A DNA stretch of 64,000 bases from Ziziphus jujuba. Taxonomy: Eukaryota > Streptophyta > Magnoliopsida > Rosales > Rhamnaceae. Positions 35,029-47,349 of the stretch are shown one piece after another (the first letter of the stretch is position 1; the number at the start of each line of letters is the position of its first letter). A program made the position numbers and the translations under genes. The stretch is taken from positions 21,152,001 through 21,216,000 of the forward strand of contig NC_083379.1 in assembly GCF_031755915.1 (NCBI RefSeq), in the 5' to 3' direction. Under the pieces are notes generated by a model that saw only the letters and a list, made by a program, of their open reading frames with translations, was not told where the DNA came from and did not search any database.

Positions 35029-35329
35029 ATCTCAGGTATATGCCTTTTTGCATGTCTGTCTTTTTTGGTTTATAAAACGTCCCTTCCAGCAAAAAAAAAA
35101 ATAATAATAAATAAATAAATAAATAAAGAGATCACTGTGCAATGGACGAGGAAAAAAAATTCATTTTTATTCTAAAACTCATGATTAAGTGATTAAAAAT
35201 CATAATATAATGCCTATTGTAATTTAAGTGAAATTAATTAGTAGAAAAATATGTAATAAACAAAATAAATAAATTCAAAAAGAAGAAAAAAAGAAGGAAA
35301 AAAAAAGAATGTTACCCATTTTAGGGAAA

Positions 35330-36263
35330 ATATTATCATTTTGTGGATGCATTACCACTATTTTAAAGAATGCTATCACTTTTCGTATGGTTATCTATTT
35401 TAGAAAAAATGTTATATGTTTACGAACAAATTACTATTTTGATGAAAAATGTAATTACTTTTTGGATGGTTACTTATCTTAGGAAAAATGTTACCATTTT
35501 ACAGATGTGTTACCTTTGTTATGAAAAATGTTATTACTTTTCGTATAGGTTATCCACTTTAAAGAAAATGTTAATTAGCTTATAAAAATGTTATGACTTT
35601 TATGGAGAATATTATCACTTTTTAGACAGATACCATTTTTAGGGAAGATACTATATACCTTTTTTTAGGGAAAATACTATCATTTTATGGCTGCATTACC
35701 ACTTTTACGGAGAATGTTATCACTTTTCAAACAGTTGTGCAATTTAGAGAAAATATTATTCTGTCATCGTTTTACAGATGCGTTACCACTTTTATAATTA
35801 ATTTTCTTACTTTTCAAGCGGCTACCGGCGCATCTTGGAGAAAATTTTATCATGTTACGAGCATGTCACCATTTTTACAAATAATGTTATCACATTATAA
35901 ACAAATTACCAATTTTAGGGAAAATGCTATTATTTTACCAATGCATTACCATTTTTACAAAGAATGTTATCACTTATTGAACAATTATTTAATTTAGGTA
36001 AAGTTTTATCATTTTATGGACACATTTCCATTTTTACAAATTATGTTATCACTTTTTGGACAAATTACCCATTTTAGGGAAAATATTATCAATTTACAAA
36101 TAAGTTACAAATAAGTTACCACTCATACAAAAATGTAATCAATTTTTGGACGGCTACCCATTTTAATAAAAAAGTTATCATTTTATAGACAAGTTATCAC
36201 TTTTATGAGAATGTTAGCACTTTTACTAATTGTTACCAATTATAAGGAAAATGTTGTCGTTAT
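35330..36263. repeat. Degenerate minisatellite (TTAGGGAAAATGTTATCA-type units)
   Basis: About 0.9 kb of imperfect alternation of two short phrases: 'TTAGGGAAAATGTTATCA' and 'GTTACCACTTTTA', with 'CTTTT..GACGGTTACC' spacers. The larger period is about 75-85 bp. Units vary by substitutions and indels throughout. A small block with the same phrases occurs at 49625-49745. The array stops abruptly at the LTR boundary at 36264. Coding frames in it are accidental. Confidence 0.75.
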
Positions 36264-36917
36264 TGTTAGGGCCCATTTAGGATCTCTTTCCGAAATCCTA
36301 AATAAACCTTGATCCAGGAGAACCCCTGCCGGATCGTCCTATGGAAAATCCAGTGGCATCTTCCCTAAGGATAAAAGATGCCTCAAAAATTACCTACACA
36401 AAAATGTACTCCTATACGGTACCACCTCATCCCTTCCACTTTACTATAAATAATTCCACAATTGCAGCACTTCAATAACAAATATAAATATAGATACATA
36501 TATTAGAAATAATTTAAAAACAATAAATTACATTTAATTAATCACGTCCGTCCATACCACCCACTTAATGCCGCACATTTCAAATACATCTTAAATATCA
36601 TTTTACAATATACCAATGTGTAATATAGAAAGAGGAGTAACAAAACAACCACCACATTAACAATAATAATAATAGCAACCATTTTAATGATAACAAGTAT
36701 TAGTATAACTTACCCGAGGACTACCATATTACCATAGATATCCGAGGGCTATCATACCTAAGTGAAGGCAATCACCTGTCCAAGGGCTATCACATAATTA
36801 CACCTAGCCAAGAGCTATCGCACCTGTCCAAAGGCTACCACTTGTCCAAGAACCATTATACTTGCTCGATAGCTATCTTTCTTGTCCGTAGGCTGTGATA
36901 CTTATCCGAAGGTACCA

Positions 36918-37330
36918 TATAATAATGATGATGATGATGATGATAATAATAATAATAAATGATGGTAACAATAATAATTATAATGATATTAATAATACTA
37001 ATAATGACAATAACAGTAATAACAAATAACAATAATAATAATAATAGCAATAATGAATAAATAGATAATAAAAACATCAAGACTCACAATAACAACATTA
37101 ATAACAATAATAATAATTACAACAATTAATAATAGCAACTAAAATAATGATTAATCATATTAGTGATAAATAATAATAATAACAATAATAAAAACAGTGA
37201 CAATAATAATAATAACAATAATGAAAATAATTGTAAATGTAATCATGATAAATAATAATAACAATATTAATAACAAAAATAGTATTAATAATAGTAGTGA
37301 CAATAAAAGCAATTAAGCATAATGTTAGAA
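36918..37330. repeat. (AAT/AAC)n microsatellite-rich stretch
   Basis: About 400 bp dominated by AATAATAAT and AACAATAAT, preceded by (GAT)n at 36924-36942. It lies inside the minus-strand L-like LTR and is not coding. Confidence 0.85.
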
Positions 37331-38825
37331 AATCATATTATGAATAAATAAGATAATAAATAATATTTTAAATTTCATAACATGCTATGAAATATGCACT
37401 CGTATCGAAGGTACAAACGATACCCTCCAACATGTTGTGCGATCCATGACTCCAACTGTCACCAGCACCCTACTACCAATACAGTTTCCTGGACTCGTAT
37501 GCAACATAGGTACGAGGCTAGCTTTTCATGGATCGTATCAGATCGTCGCCCCCGTATATATAAATACTTGATGCACCATACTGTATACTAGTGGTGCTAA
37601 ATGGTACTCAGCGTCCCAAGTATGGCCTGACAAGGAGGTTAAAGAGAAAAACCTACAATCGATCACCTTGGCATCCCAATGGCACCAATTGCTATTAATC
37701 TACCATGGCTAAACAGTCGACCGAGAGGACGGCTGATGCTCACTGTGCACAAAATCTGCCATACCTCGAACCCATAGCTCCCATACGATGGTCATTGCCA
37801 TATGCACACTAACCTGTAATAACAACTATCCTACGACCAGGGGGAAGACCGCTAGTGCTAACTTTGTATTATACCCTGCCTACCCTCACAATAATTACCC
37901 TGAATATAACCTGCGCACTGATTTAGAACAACCACCTATGGTCAAGGAGGAGGACAGCTAATACTCATTATGCAATACACTTGTCAACCCTCAAATCCAT
38001 GACACCCACAGGATAACAATAATAAACAACCAACAGTCATCTTGGTCATGGAAGGAGATGGCTGATGCTCACTCTGCATTATACCTATCTACCCTCAGGT
38101 TTGTAGCTCCCTCAAGAAGATCCTATGGAACTTGCGCGCTAATCACAATCACATATACAGTACAGAACACCAGTATTATAACGCGCATCTAAAAACTATA
38201 AAATTTTATAATATTATAAATGTCAAAATTTGATAAAATACAATTAAGTTTGTATATATTTTTTTTTCTTTTTTTTTCTTTTTTCTTTTTTTTTGGTAAA
38301 TCCATAAACAAAGTTTAGTGAAATATAATCACTTTTAATATAAAATCAAACCCTCGGTCCATCGCAATTTATAAACCATTATTCTAACAGTAAAATCCTT
38401 TAACAAATATATATACCATATCTTCCACATTAGAAAAATGAATAAATAGTTAACAGAGCTTCATAAGTGTTTCAAGAGAATAAACTATCTCCATCTAAAT
38501 ATTATATATACATATACACACACACGCACAAGAATATTCAACTCAAAAATCACTGTGACATTTCAAAGTAAAATAAATTCCATTAATGGTACTCCTTAAT
38601 TTTCAATACTGACCCAAAGTCAAATATTAATATATCAAATCCAACAGAATCATTCTCATAAGCTAGACTATTACATTCAAATTATCACTTTTGATAAAAC
38701 TTTAAAACATGCTTAATCAAGTCATAGTCATAGGACTTAAAAAGATAATTCCATGAAAACATGATTATATGCCCTAAATTTCAAAAGTAAATAAATCTAC
38801 TAAATGGATGGACATAAAAGGGGAT

Positions 38826-38994
38826 ATATATATATATATATAAAAATTAATATATATATATATATATATAATCATTTAGAGGTCTAGGGAATATATATAT
38901 ATATATACATATATATGTACACGGAACTTTTATACATCTATACCAGCCTAACTTCTACAAGCAATCATAAGGAAAGCTAAGATACAATTGAATA

Positions 38995-39036
<42 letters not shown>
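38826..39036. repeat. (TA)n microsatellite cluster
   Basis: Three (TA)n runs, at about 38826-38870, 38892-38920 and 38997-39036. They are likely replication-slippage expansions in the L-like LTR. Confidence 0.85.
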
Positions 39037-39037
<1 letters not shown>

Positions 39038-39976
39038 CACTCACAAACTTGCCACCATGACTAAGCAATATCATTTAGTACAGCGAACCTTGACTAAACT
39101 ATTTGTTTTCCCTAAATTACTTTAAACTTGGCTACACAACACCAAACCGCCAGCTCATAACCCATTTACAAAACAATCCTATTACCACTCCAAATTTACA
39201 TACCAAAAACGTTCATAATAAATTAACAAAATTATCTAAACATTAAAACTCTATTTCTCAATTAGATACTAATTTACTGCCACCACCAAACTCAAATCCC
39301 ATAGTCATTAATCATAAACTTCAGTAACTAACCTTACAAAAGTTCGATCTTCATGAAACCATTGCATAAATATACAAGGATGCTACCCATTATTAATAAA
39401 TCTTATGGTATTCTAGCTCCAACGATTGAAAAATCTTGAATATCCAACAAACATAGACAATTTATGTATACACATAAAGCTTGAGAGTAGGATAACAGGT
39501 TTGCAAGCTTACTTGCTCAACGATGGCCGCTAATGACTGAAATCTCCACTTGAAAGTTGCTACGAAAATGGATTCCTTTGCTTTTCACAGCCTAGCAAGC
39601 TTTGAGGCAATCTAAGATTGGATTCGAGATCAGTAGATGCATAAATGGTGGAAAGGGTAGGCCCCTTGGCCCAGAAGCAATTGATTTCCAAGAACCAGAC
39701 CAAAACAATGCCCGTCGAAGTTTAGCTCTTTCCCGGCTCGTTAGGTGGTCTTTCGGAGTGATCTTGCAGTGGGTGGGTCATCGGCCAACTGGCTTGGTAG
39801 CTATGGTGGTAGTGGGGTGAAATGATGTTGAGATTGGCATAATTTTTCAATGGAAGTCCGATCCCCTTGGGTTTGGTAAGGTGAGGCCCGAAGAAGAAGG
39901 AAACGAAAGAAGAATAAGAAATGGAAAAAGGAAGTGAAAAATAGAGGAGAGACTCGTATCCCCTTCTTGGTGGGTG

Positions 39977-40380
39977 ACCAAATTTTGAAAGGAATTCTTG
40001 GTGGATGTGGTTGCTATGAAGTGTTTTTGCTTAGCCAGAACCTTTGTTAAGACATCGGCTATTTGGTCTGAAAAGGGGACGTAGCGCACTGCAAGCTTGT
40101 TTTGAAGAACACGATCATGAACAAAATGAACATCAATTTCAATGTGTTTTGTCTGAGCATGTGAAACGGGATTGGATGCAAGATAGCAACCACCTATATT
40201 ATCACACCATAGGATGGGAACAGCAGGTAATTGGACATGTACTTCATCTAAAAGGTGCTAAATCCATGCAAGTTCAGCCGCACCATTTGAAAGGGCCTGT
40301 ATTCAGACTCGATACTAGTTCGTGCAATAGCTAGTTGCTTCTTTGAAGACCATGAGATGAGATTGTCACCTAAGAAAATG
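39977..40380 (-). pseudogene. Copia RNase H, C-terminal part
   Basis: The minus strand encodes RYVPFSDQIADVLTKVLAKQ (the conserved 'V.YVPT..Q.AD..TK.L' end of copia pol), then KHFIATTSTKNSFQNL. After this the sequence departs from the family where the L-like LTR begins. Upstream, 40300-40100 holds broken RNase H segments in other frames. Confidence 0.8.
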
Positions 40381-41470
40381 CAGTAAGTACCAGTGGACTT
40401 TCAGTCATCAATATTCAACGCCCAATCAACATCAGTGAAACCAAACAAAGTATGATGTGTGGATGGTCGAATTTGAAGTCGAAGATGCATTGTACCCTTC
40501 AGATAACGAATAACCCATTTGCAAGCAGACCAATGGACTCCACTACTTTGCTGCATAAAATGACTTAACTTATTGACAATGAAGGAAATATCTGGTCGAG
40601 TGATGGTTAAATACTAAAGGGTGCCAATCATGCAACGATACAAGGTGAGATTAAGAAAAGGAGCACCAACAGACTAACTAAACTGAACTATCAAGCTAGC
40701 AGGAGTACGGCTCGAACTACAATTCTCCATTTTTTATTTATGTAATAGATCAGTGATGTAACAAGTTTGGGAGAGATGCATGCCAGAAGAATCCCGATTA
40801 ACCTTGATGCTAAGGAAAAAAGATAACAAACCTAAGTCCTTTAGAGAAAAAGTAGTGTGAAGTTTGAGGCAAACCTATTTATCATAAGTTGATTCGGCCC
40901 AGTGATGCGGATGTCATCAACATATATGAGAACCCATAAGAAGCCATGTGATGTATTTAGCATGAATAATGAGGTGTCCAATTTAGAAGTGGTAAAGCCC
41001 TATGAGAGTAGAGTTTGGCGCAAGTGAGTGAACAAAGCTCTGGGAGCCTATTTCAAGCCATATAAAGATTTATGTAAACGACATACATATTAAGGATGCT
41101 TGCCATCTTCAAATCCTTCTGGTTGAGTCATGAACACAGCTTCTTAAAGCTTCCCATTAAGAAAGGCATTGTTGATATCAAGTTATCTGACCTCCCAACC
41201 TTTTGAAATAGCCAAAGATAAAATAATTCTAATGGTGGAGGGTTTTGTAACAGAACCGAAAATCTCTTTAAAATGAACATCTGGTGTCCAATGAAAACCT
41301 CTTGCTACTAAGCGTGCTTTATATCTGTTTATGGACCCATCGGGATGATGCTTAATTTTATAAACCCATTTATTCCCAACAATGTTCATGCGGGAGGAGG
41401 GTGGCACAAGAGACCAGGTATTGTTTTTAGTAAAGCATGATACTCTTCAAGCATAGCTTGTCGCCAGTGA
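40381..41470 (-). pseudogene. Copia reverse transcriptase
   Basis: Segment 41407-41183 encodes NKWVYKIKHHPDGSINRYKA, RLVARGF and PSTIRIILSLAISKGWEVR, the RT start of Ty1/copia. The catalytic YVDD is at 40913-40924 on the minus strand (context LIYVDDI). In between, frames are interrupted by stops at several places. RT would copy element RNA into cDNA. The active-site Asp pair survives, but the protein cannot be translated whole. Confidence 0.85.
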
Positions 41471-41477
41471 GGAAACT

Positions 41478-41710
41478 TCACAGCTTGTTTGGCCGATTTA
41501 GGTTTAGTTTCGATGGTGGAAGAGACATCACACTGAACAACTTTTTTTTTTTTACAATGCCAGATTTGGATCGGGTTTGCATTGGGTGAATCGAATGATG
41601 ATTAAGCGGTGGATGTTGGACACATAATGGAGCTGGTGGATGATTATAATTGACTACTATAGGAAAGGACACATCATGTGGTAGACTAGAGTATGGGAAA
41701 GTTGGAATAT
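41478..41710 (-). pseudogene. Copia integrase-RT linker, downstream part
   Basis: The Pro/His-rich linker contains PTFPYSSLPHDVSFPIV and HHSIHPMQTRSKSGI, the 'HPM.TRSK.GI' motif that precedes RT in copia polyproteins. The frame starts exactly at the T-LTR target site and continues the frame interrupted at 42745. Confidence 0.8.
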
Positions 41711-42739
41711 TGATGGAATTTGGTGTAGGTTTATGTTGTTGTACCCTAGAGCACAATCATTCAAGGTGTTAGTAAAGAATGATTGTTGTTGGTTCTTGGT
41801 TCTTAATTTTGTTTTGTTTTTTTTTTTTTTTTTTGGGTTCGGTAAGGTTTTGTTTCTGGTTTTAATGGCTGTTTGGGGTTCCTAAGGAGGTTGTTAGCTT
41901 TTGGGAAGAAGAAGAAAACAAATGTAGTAGTTGAGAGAGAGAGAGAGAGAGAGAGAGTCGAAATTGTATTTTTCAAATTTTTTTTTTTTTTTTGAATATT
42001 TCTTCCCCCTTTTTTTTCATTACAATTTTCATACTTTTAAATATATCAAAAAAGGCAATAAGATAGCTGCCATATTGAGCAATAAATACAAAAGCATTAA
42101 AAGTAACCAACCAAGTAAAACTACTTCAACTAACTCTGATCAATGTGCTGGGCATGCAAGAAACCTTCTTTAATGGGCAGTTCGGCTTGTCTAAGGCATT
42201 TGAATTTGAAAACCAACTCCATTTGACTGGAAAATTGGAGGGAAGCCTTTTTGAATATTAAACTGTGTTCTAGCCAAAAAACAGATAAAACAAAGTCCAT
42301 TTTCCCATTCAAAAATAATCAAACCCGAGGCAGTTTTGCCTAGATTTCTGGGCAACAAAACTGCACAAGGGTCAGATTATTTAGGGCTTAACTCAACCTT
42401 CCCAGTTCCAAATTGGGTCATCCTTTTTGATGTTGCTTCCTCTATGTTTCTAGCTTATTATATCCAAAATTCAGATCTAAATCCCAAACCTTCTTCAAAC
42501 GGCATCCAAGGAATTGGACTTATGTTGCTGGAAATACAATTCCAGCAACTAGACAAAAAGGCCCTAAGCTTTAGTTAATGAGCTTAGGGCATTACAAAAA
42601 GGATATTGTTCTTAGACATTACAAGATAAAATAAAATGTATAAACATAAATAATGTTTGGTCTTTACTGTTGCAAAACAAAGAGTGCAAGTGTAACCGAA
42701 CTACCTTGCACATTGTGGCAAGATCACCACATTTCAACA
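41711..42739 (-). mobile_element. Solo LTR of family T inside copia
   Basis: 1029 bp. On the minus strand it begins TGTTGAAATGTGGTG at 42739 and ends ...ATTCCATCA at 41711. AATAT at 41706-41710 and 42740-42744 is a perfect 5-bp target duplication. Disregarding the insert and one AATAT, the copia linker frame continues in phase, which confirms the ends. It includes a near-palindrome at 42527-42546, a poly(T) at 41814-41834, and an (AG)n tract at 41934-41957 that reads (CT)n on the sense strand. A diverged relative is at 12126. Confidence 0.85.
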
Positions 42740-42744
42740 AATAT

Positions 42745-43020
42745 AAGATAAAGGTGGAGATAAGTGTTATGATGAAGTGGTTATGCTTGAGTGGGGGCCA
42801 CTTGAGGAGACATGAGTTGAAATTTTTTTGGGAACTTGAGGAGGTTCTCGTGAATGGGATGTATGTAAAGTGAGAATAGGTATGGATGAGTGGGGACCAC
42901 TAGATAAGTCATGGGATGAAATATGCTTGGATGTGGTATGAGAGGGATCACGTGAAGGAGAGAAATGTAAAGATTGAGTGGGCATGGATGAGTGGGGGCC
43001 ACTTGATAAGGCAGGAGTTA
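42745..43020 (-). pseudogene. Copia linker, upstream part with internal repeats
   Basis: Encodes a repetitive Ser/His/Pro-rich stretch with the phrase SSGPHSS three or more times, separated by 'TLHTSHSREPP'-like units of about 35-40 residues. One in-frame TAA lies shortly before the T-LTR site. This region links integrase to RT and varies widely among copia elements. Confidence 0.7.
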
Positions 43021-44224
43021 AAGTATTCTTGAATCCTTCATGAGGGAGATTACGTGAGGGAGTGCCACACGGAACACTTGGAGGAGGGCCAACACCTGAA
43101 GAAGAGTCATGATCAGCAGTGGGTATCTATAAAGGAAGACTAATAGGAGTACAAGAATTATTATGAGAATGGGTTTCTTGTGGAGATGAAGTTTGTTTTG
43201 TCTGATAAGGAAAGTTGTGTTCATTAAACACAATATTAGGTATGACGTAAAAAATTTTGTGGATAAACTTTGACAAACATATCCTTTATGCTCACTACTA
43301 TACCAAAGAAAAATGCACAATTCAGAATGAAAAGAGAACTTTTGAGAGTGGTACGGCCTGAGAAATGGATAACACTCATAGCCAAAAACCTTTAACTTGG
43401 AAAAATAAAATTCTTTATTAAAAAGTATTTGATATGGAGATTTTTGATTTAAAATTTTAGTTGGGAGTCTATTAATTAACAAAGTCGCAGTAGCACATGC
43501 ATACCACCAGTATGACAAAGGTAGATGACTATGAGCAAGAAGTGATAAGATAGTTTTAGTTATATGATGGTTTTTCCGTTCAACTCTCCCATTTTGATTA
43601 TGCGTATATGGGCATGGATGTTGAAAAACAATACCAACATTTGACAAAAGAATTTTGAGGGGTAGAAATTCGCCACCCCAATCAGATTGAAGAACTTTTA
43701 TTTTTAGTTTGAAATAAATTTTCAACCATTAATTTGAATTGAAAAAATATTTTTGAAACCTCTGACTTTAATTGCATTGGATAAACCCATGAATAACGTG
43801 AAAAATCATCCACAAAAAGCACATAATACCTATAACCTTTATCCGAAAATACTGGTGCTGGACCCCACACATCAGAGTGAATAAGATCAAAAGGTGCTGT
43901 TGATCTAATTAGAGATGAGGGTGCATGTAATCGATGTATTTTCCCAAGTTGGCAGGAAGAGTAAAAATTATTTATATTATTGGAAAAATCAAAATGAATA
44001 TCCTTACATTGAGAAACAAAAGTCCTGATAACTAATAAATTTGGGTGACTTAGGCGATAGTGCCAGGTTTTATTTTTAGATAAATGAGCAGAAAATAATT
44101 TAGGCCTAGGATTATTGAAAGAATTTGAAAATTGACATGATAAGCTATTTGGAAAATGGATCCGATAGAGACCCCCTCTAAGTGTTCCTTGTAGAACCAC
44201 CCTTTTCATAACCTGATCCTTCAC
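43021..44224 (-). pseudogene. Copia integrase
   Basis: Two overlapping frames. 44224-43682: the N-terminal pre-integrase zinc region (HYRLSHPNLLVIRTF..., CQLGKIHRL) and start of the core (FDLIHSDVWGPAPVFSDKGY, FVDDFSRYSWVYPM). 43725-43018: the rest of the core (LQSDWGGEF, HNQNGRVERKNHHI) and the C-terminal region (FGYECYPFLRPY). The catalytic D, D and E of the D,D-35-E core are visible in HSDVWG, QSDWGGEF and RVERK. One frameshift around 43690 splits the domain. Integrase joins element cDNA to the chromosome. Confidence 0.88.
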
Positions 44225-44264
44225 AAAAACATTTTTAGAATTAAATTCAACAATTGCATGATTA

Positions 44265-44499
44265 TCATATGTTAATTTGGCAATACTTAAGAGATTTTTT
44301 TTTTATGTGTGGGACATGCAAAATATCATTCAAAATTTTTTTTTTTTTATGTGGTAATTGAATAAAGGATAATCTAGTATGAGAAATTGGCAAACCTTGA
44401 CCATTCCCGATAATTAACTTCTCTGTTCCACCATACTCAGATTTTGGATGAATATTGGACTGACCTAAAATAACGTGATTAGTAGCTCCACTATCAAGT
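44265..44499 (-). pseudogene. Copia protease, from the active-site motif on
   Basis: The frame opens immediately at the L-LTR junction with LDSGATNHVI, the copia aspartic protease active site. It continues with YGGTEKLIIGNGQGLPISHT and LHVPHIKKK. The codons before the active site are on the other side of the LTR (47350 onward), which ends in a PGWL-coding stretch. The insertion hit within a few bases of the catalytic Asp codon. Confidence 0.88.
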
Positions 44500-47349
44500 T
44501 GTAACACCCTGTCCTAAAGTATACCGGAATTTTCTCAAATTTGACCAAGGTTGTCCGTTGACCGTTGACTGTTGACCGAAGGGGTCAAAAGTTGACTTTT
44601 TGACTTGGATGGAATTCTAGGTTGACTGAGGTACCATTACGAAGTACACGTTGGCACGAATTCGTAGACTAATAGCACGTTGAAAACGGAGCTACGGTTT
44701 GAAAGTTATGAGCAAAACAAGTTGAGGTCCAAACTATCCAAGGGGTGCCGGAGTTGACTTTTTATTCATACAACGTTGAGCTTTGACTCATGCATGGTTG
44801 TGAAGTACTAGTCGATACAAGTTCATAGACTAGCGGCACGCTTAATTTGGACATGTGGTTTGAAAGTTATGGACCTGTAGAGTTTTTCAAATACTGTATT
44901 ATTTTAATATTATTTTTTAAACGTGTAACGATGTGCCACGTGTAATTTAATAAATGTGATCATGTGTCACCATGTTGAGATGCCACATGTCAACCATGCT
45001 TAATACCATTATTTTATTATTGTTATTTTATATAATAATATTATTTTTTAATATTATTTATTATTTTATTTTATTTTATTTTCCTTTTTCTTTTTCTTTT
45101 TCTTTCCCCCACGTGGGAAAAAAGGGCACGGGCCTCCTTCTTCTTCTTCTTCTTCCCCCTTCTTCTTCCTTCTTCCTTCATTTTTCTTCCTCCCGCCAAT
45201 ACATCTCTCTCCCTGCTGCACATTTTCCGGCCACCGAAGGAGTCAAGCGCCGGCCGACGTGAAAGCCCACAGCTGGGTGACACCGACGGCCAAATCTCCG
45301 GCCGAATGGCCAGCGGACGCGCCGGGATCGGCCTCCAACGCCGGCGGCCGGTGTGTCGCTGGTTTGCCGGTTTTCCGGCAGCCACCGGTCGTGCAACCGG
45401 TCCTTTCCCACTAATTTGGACCCTCTGATTCCGATTCTGAGTTCCAATTAACTCAACTCCCATCGATTTGCAAGATACGAAGGGATCAAAACCGGCCGAA
45501 GCTTTCTGGCCAAATTCCGGCCACCGCCGGTTGAATTGAGCTCAATGGAGGTCGGTAATGTGATCCTCATCTCACAAGCTTTCCATAGACATATAATTTG
45601 TCAATTTTGGTTAACGTTTGTGTTAGGCCCTCGGGTACCGGGTATTATTATCCGAATAAAATATTAATTTATTTGACTGTGTGTGAATCGTTGTTCTAGA
45701 AGCACATGTGAGTCGTGGAATTGATCCTATGGTGAATCATGGTTTAATTGCATGTTCCAGGTGAGTGACCCACCTTTAAAAATATTTTGGGGCAATTAAT
45801 TATATTTAATTAGTGTTTAATTGATATTTGAAATTATGCTCATGTGGTGCAATTTAATTATAATTATGGAAAAATATTATTTTATAAGTACGTGTATGTT
45901 TATTGGTGCTAAATGGAATTTTCGGGTTATTAAGAAATCCCCGATTTTTATTATTGTGATTTAATTTTATTTATTACACATGAGCAAGGTATTTTAGTAA
46001 TAAATTGTTTGTGATTTTTATATTATTTTTTGGGCTTAATTGGTTTAAATATTTTAAGAAAATTATTTGTTTAAAGTGGTGGTTTAAATTTTATAATTAT
46101 GCCCGTGGAATATTATTTGTTGGACCTCGTGTTACGAGAAAAATTATTTTTATATTGTTATCGATGGTTTCGTACCGGGTATGTTAAAGAAAAATATGTG
46201 GGATGGTAAATTTGAAATTGGTATATTTCCCACGGTAATTTTTGGAAAATCGGTACGGTTATAATTAATTTAATAATTATTTTAGACGCACTCATACAGT
46301 ATTGGTGTTCTGGTGTATATGTGGTTAGCGCAAGTATTATGTCTCCCGTGAGTTGCCATTGGACCGAGGGCAGGCAAGTCTTATATATTGCGCATCAGCC
46401 GCCCCTCCCTTGGCCGAGATGACGGTTTCAGCAGCGGTACTGTCGGGACGCCGAAGTGCCGTATGCAAGTTTCTCTCTTTAATCTCCCTCCAGTCGGTGC
46501 TCGGGACGCTGGGTATCGGAGGGCATCACTGGTATATGGTGTGGTGCGTCAAGTATAAGTTTTCGGATAGAAATTTCAAACCCCAAAATGTTCAAAAATT
46601 ATTTATTATATTGTATTACATCTTATTTATATTTAGGGTATTTAATTATTGTTTATTAAATTATTTGATCCCTTGGTTTCGGGAAGTACGAATATCGGAT
46701 TTTGTGAAAATGTTTTAAAAGGGAAATATTTCCAACGGAGTGAATAGTGAGAGTTTTGAGAGAAAGTATTACTTTCAAATGTCTATTATTTATTATTTAT
46801 TTATTTATTTAATTGTTGATATTAATTAAATTCCTTTATTTGTTATATTATTAATATTAAAGGTGTTCAGTAGATAGGGTCACTCACTGAGATGATTAGC
46901 ATCTCACGTTTTTAAATTCCGTTCCCCTAGGTCCAGGTTGGGAGACGTTGATCGTCCGGGGCAAGCTCGACGTCTCAGTTCATTGCCGAAAGTCCAAGAA
47001 GCATTCCTTCCCTTTTTCTTCTCCATCTTGTATTACTTCTTTATCCGTCATTGTATAAATTCCACATTCATTTGTATAATGCTCTGTATACTGTATTGGA
47101 CATGTAGTTATTATTTATACACTGATTTACTATTCTTTTGAAGTGCTGTAAATTTGTGAAAACAAATTGTAGTAATGTGGGAGGAATAAGGGGATGTATA
47201 TAGAAGTGTGTTTTAGTGCAAGAAATTTTTTGTAAGTCCTACCCTTAGGGGAGGTGCTGCCGGATTTTCCATTGGAAGGTTCGGTAGTATTTCCCTGGGA
47301 TCAGGGCTTGTCTAGGGTTTCGGGGAGGAATTCTGGATGGGTCCTGACA
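44500..47349 (+). mobile_element. Solo LTR of family L inside copia protease
   Basis: 2850 bp, from TGTAACACCCTGTCC to GGGTCCTGACA. AAGT flanks it at 44496-44499 and 47350-47353, and copia resumes in frame when one copy is disregarded. The duplication is 4 bp, or 5 bp (CAAGT) with a one-base loss. It holds the TTGAC-rich start (44538-44640), a pyrimidine tract with CACGTG (45080-45190), a CCGG-rich block (45220-45560), and the GAGATGATTAGCATCTC hairpin (46889-46905). It is not coding. Confidence 0.93.

Larger units (their letters stand above)
33244..35146 (+). mobile_element. 5'-truncated LINE with long target duplication
   Basis: The insertion is 33263-35127, ending in an A-rich tail (A11 followed by AAT/AAAT repeats, about 35091-35127). 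A 19-bp direct repeat, GAGA(A/T)CACTGTGCAATGGA, flanks it at 33244-33262 and 35128-35146 with 18/19 identity. This is the long target duplication expected of target-primed reverse transcription. The copy keeps only the RT C-terminal end, zinc-binding domain and RNase H, so it was truncated at 5'. It carries stops and frameshifts but is younger than the LINE at 25124. Confidence 0.92.
36264..39976 (-). mobile_element. Long LTR related to family L, minus strand, 5' end truncated
   Basis: The plus strand begins TGTTAGGGCCCATTT, the complement of an L-type LTR end, then 'CCTGCCGGATCGTCC' and 'TACGGTACCACCTC', in the same order as the tails at 30118, 47349 and 56127. A 'CACCATACTGTATACTAGTGG...CAGCGTCCCA' block near 37576-37622 matches the GGGACGCTGGGTAT region of L. 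Near 39560-39976 the minus strand has a pyrimidine-rich block like the L promoter region. It is about 3.7 kb and clearly diverged. No TGTAACACC start is present at the right edge, where it meets copia RNase H. Internal (AAT)n and (TA)n expansions lengthen it. Confidence 0.65.

Noticed and set aside
35330..36263. TTTAGGG motifs suggesting interstitial telomere repeats
   Set aside because: TTTAGGG occurs at most once per unit and never in tandem. The unit is a longer minisatellite phrase.
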